DNA of 64,000 bases from Clostridium transplantifaecale (GTDB taxonomy: Bacteria > Bacillota > Clostridia > Lachnospirales > Lachnospiraceae): assembly GCF_900626075.1 (NCBI RefSeq), contig NZ_UYZY01000002.1:868001-932000 (forward strand), written 5' to 3'. Positions within the stretch are counted from its first letter, which is position 1. Every line of letters starts with the position of its first letter. Below the pieces are notes generated by a model. It saw only the letters and a list, made by a program, of their open reading frames with translations. It was not told the DNA's origin and did not search any database. Shown here piece after piece: positions 62,570 to 64,000 of the stretch. Position numbers and translations under genes: made by a program.

Positions 62570-63551
62570 TGTAATTCTGAAAATCGACCACCTGAAAAAG
62601 TATTTTCCCGTCAAGGCCAAGATGTTCTCCGGGGGCAAAGGCACGGTCCATGCAGTGGACGACGTCTGTTTTGAGATAAAAAAGGGGGAGACGTTCGGTC
62701 TGGTAGGAGAGTCGGGATGCGGAAAGAGCACCCTGTCCAGGACGATTCTGAATCTGGTTCCCGCCGATGGGGGAACGATCACGTTTAACGGAGAAGATAT
62801 AACAGGCTTAAAGGGCAGGAAGATGGAAAAGATACGGCGGAAGATGAGAATGATTTTCCAGAAGCCGTACGGTTCCCTAAATCCCAGGGAGAGGGTGAAG
62901 GACATTATCGGCGCGCCGCTGAAAATTCATCATGCGGTGCCGGACGGTGAGATTGAAAATGAGGTTCTCAGGCTGATGGATATGGTGGGGCTTAACAGGG
63001 AATGGCTGAACCGCTACCCCCATGAATTTTCAGGAGGACAGAGACAGAGGATCGGGATTGCGAGGGCGCTGGCCGGCAATCCGGAACTGATTATCTGTGA
63101 CGAACCCGTCTCCGCTTTGGATGTATCAATCCAGTCGCAAGTTTTAAACCTTTTAAAGGATCTTCAAAAAGAATTTGAACTTACGTATTTGTTCATTTCA
63201 CATAATTTATCCGTCGTAAAATTCATGGCGGACAGAATTGCCGTCATGTATCTTGGGGTGATAGTGGAACTGGCGGACAGCGATGAGATTTATGAAAATG
63301 CCGCCCATCCCTATACAAAAGCCCTGCTCTCGGCCATTCCCGAAGCAAAGACAACACAGAAAAAAGAAAGAATCATATTAAACGGGGATATTCCAAGTCC
63401 GGTAAACCCACCGGAGGGCTGCCGGTTCTGTACCCGATGTCCCTTCGTGGAGGAGCGGTGCCGGACGGAACGGCCGGAGCTTGCGCAGGTAAAGCCGGGA
63501 CACTATGCAGCCTGTTTCCTGGCCGGGAAAGGGGGCGGCGCTCATGTTTAA
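62562..63551 (+). CDS. oppF: Oligopeptide ABC transporter ATP-binding protein
   Basis: A 329-residue ATPase, the partner of OppD. Walker A GESGCGKS, Q-loop IFQKPYGSLNPR, signature FSGGQRQR, Walker B LIICDEPVSALDV, and a C-terminal [14 protein letters not shown] stretch. GGGAGG precedes the ATG at 62562; the longer frame from 62502 lies inside oppD. Its stop overlaps the oppB start by 8 bases, so the operon is translationally coupled. Confidence 0.94.
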   Translation: MSDVILKIDHLKKYFPVKAKMFSGGKGTVHAVDDVCFEIKKGETFGLVGESGCGKSTLSRTILNLVPADGGTITFNGEDITGLKGRKMEKIRRKMRMIFQKPYGSLNPRERVKDIIGAPLKIHHAVPDGEIENEVLRLMDMVGLNREWLNRYPHEFSGGQRQRIGIARALAGNPELIICDEPVSALDVSIQSQVLNLLKDLQKEFELTYLFISHNLSVVKFMADRIAVMYLGVIVELADSDEIYENAAHPYTKALLSAIPEAKTTQKKERIILNGDIPSPVNPPEGCRFCTRCPFVEERCRTERPELAQVKPGHYAACFLAGKGGGAHV

Positions 63552-64000
63552 ATTTATAGCAAAAAGACTGGCCATATCGGCGCTTTTACTGTTCATCGTG
63601 ACCACGCTGGTGTTTGCATTTGTACATATGATGCCCGGCGATCCCGTTCTGACGATGCTGGGAGTGGACAGCAACCCGGATCCGGTCACCGTTGAAAAAA
63701 TCCGTACGGAACTGGGGCTGGATCAGCCAATCCTGGTTCAGTACGCCAATTATTTAAAAGGAATTATCCGCCTTGACCTGGGAAAATCATATTCAGAGAA
63801 AATTCCTGTCGTACAGGCTATTGCTTCACGTTTTCCGAGAACACTGGAACTGGCCTTTGTATCGCTTGTGCTGGCCTGTCTGGTCGGAATTCCATTTGGA
63901 ATCATTGCCGCAGTGCGGAGAGGAAAATTCTCGGATCTGGCGCTGACGACGATGGCGTCGGTGGGTACATCAGTACCGGTTTATGTTCTGGGATATCTGC
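63544..64000 (+). CDS. oppB: Oligopeptide ABC transporter permease, 5' part
   Basis: The first 152 codons of an OppB-type permease; the gene continues past the right edge. The N-terminus MFKFIAKRLAISALLLFIVT is a first membrane helix, followed by the conserved MMPGDPVLTMLG, LGLDQPILVQYANYLKG, LDLGKSY and the start of the transmembrane permease core (TLELAFVSLVLACLVGIPFG). It overlaps oppF. The EAA loop lies outside the window. Confidence 0.93.
   Translation, partial: MFKFIAKRLAISALLLFIVTTLVFAFVHMMPGDPVLTMLGVDSNPDPVTVEKIRTELGLDQPILVQYANYLKGIIRLDLGKSYSEKIPVVQAIASRFPRTLELAFVSLVLACLVGIPFGIIAAVRRGKFSDLALTTMASVGTSVPVYVLGYL

Overview
The window looks like a chromosome segment of a spore-forming, gut-type Clostridia (Lachnospiraceae / Clostridium cluster XIVa). 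The support is a FabK-type fatty acid operon with a FabT-like regulator, spmA/spmB and a GerMN lipoprotein, a T-box in front of metG, AGGAGG-type ribosome sites and roughly even base composition. [Clostridium] symbiosum or a close relative would fit, but that is inference.

Layout. 1-3535 (mostly minus strand): start of an MBOAT acyltransferase, then a membrane sensor kinase and OmpR-type regulator, with 29-nt tandem repeats between the two. 3655-4499: a large non-coding inverted-repeat element with a related solo copy at 37968-38212. 4538-15600: a fatty-acid operon (fabH-acpP-fabK-fabD-fabG-fabF-accB-fabZ-accC-accDA fusion-fabK-like) led by a consensus promoter that carries a FabT box and ended by a strong terminator. 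15670-20433: TetR regulator, then a sodium:solute symporter with a small membrane partner and a YtcJ-like amidohydrolase. 20471-28850: ABC-class ATPase with an Arg/Gly/Asp-rich segment, MATE pump, Rpn nuclease, spmA and spmB split by an ArsC/Spx-like gene, a FabT-like MarR regulator and a GerMN lipoprotein. 28867-35826 (minus): a likely organic-acid catabolic cluster (RraA-like aldolase, MatC carrier, lactonase, two LysR regulators, aconitase). 36047-45318: DUF885 lipoprotein, OafA-like acyltransferase, T-box/metG, EcsC-like protein, tatD, rsmA, tRNA-Phe and tRNA-Gly. 45461-49352 (minus): a solute-binding lipoprotein paired with an MscS channel carrying two extracellular sensor-like domains.

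The most exciting block is 49626-55190. A histidine ammonia-lyase homologue that has lost the residues needed for the MIO cofactor lies directly downstream of a BCCT betaine transporter and next to a small membrane protein. A perfect sigma-54 promoter precedes the transporter, and a divergent sigma-54 activator is separated from it by paired upstream repeats. This set fits uptake of ergothioneine (or a related histidine betaine) and elimination of trimethylamine by an ergothionase.

55288-64000: tRNA-Gly(GCC), a membrane-anchored HNH protein, a glycosyltransferase fused to a hypoxanthine-DNA-glycosylase-like domain, a Met-rich lipoprotein, a SulP transporter, and an oligopeptide ABC operon (oppD, oppF, start of oppB) behind a long structured leader. 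Starts were moved from the longest possible frame wherever a Shine-Dalgarno sequence pointed to an internal start.
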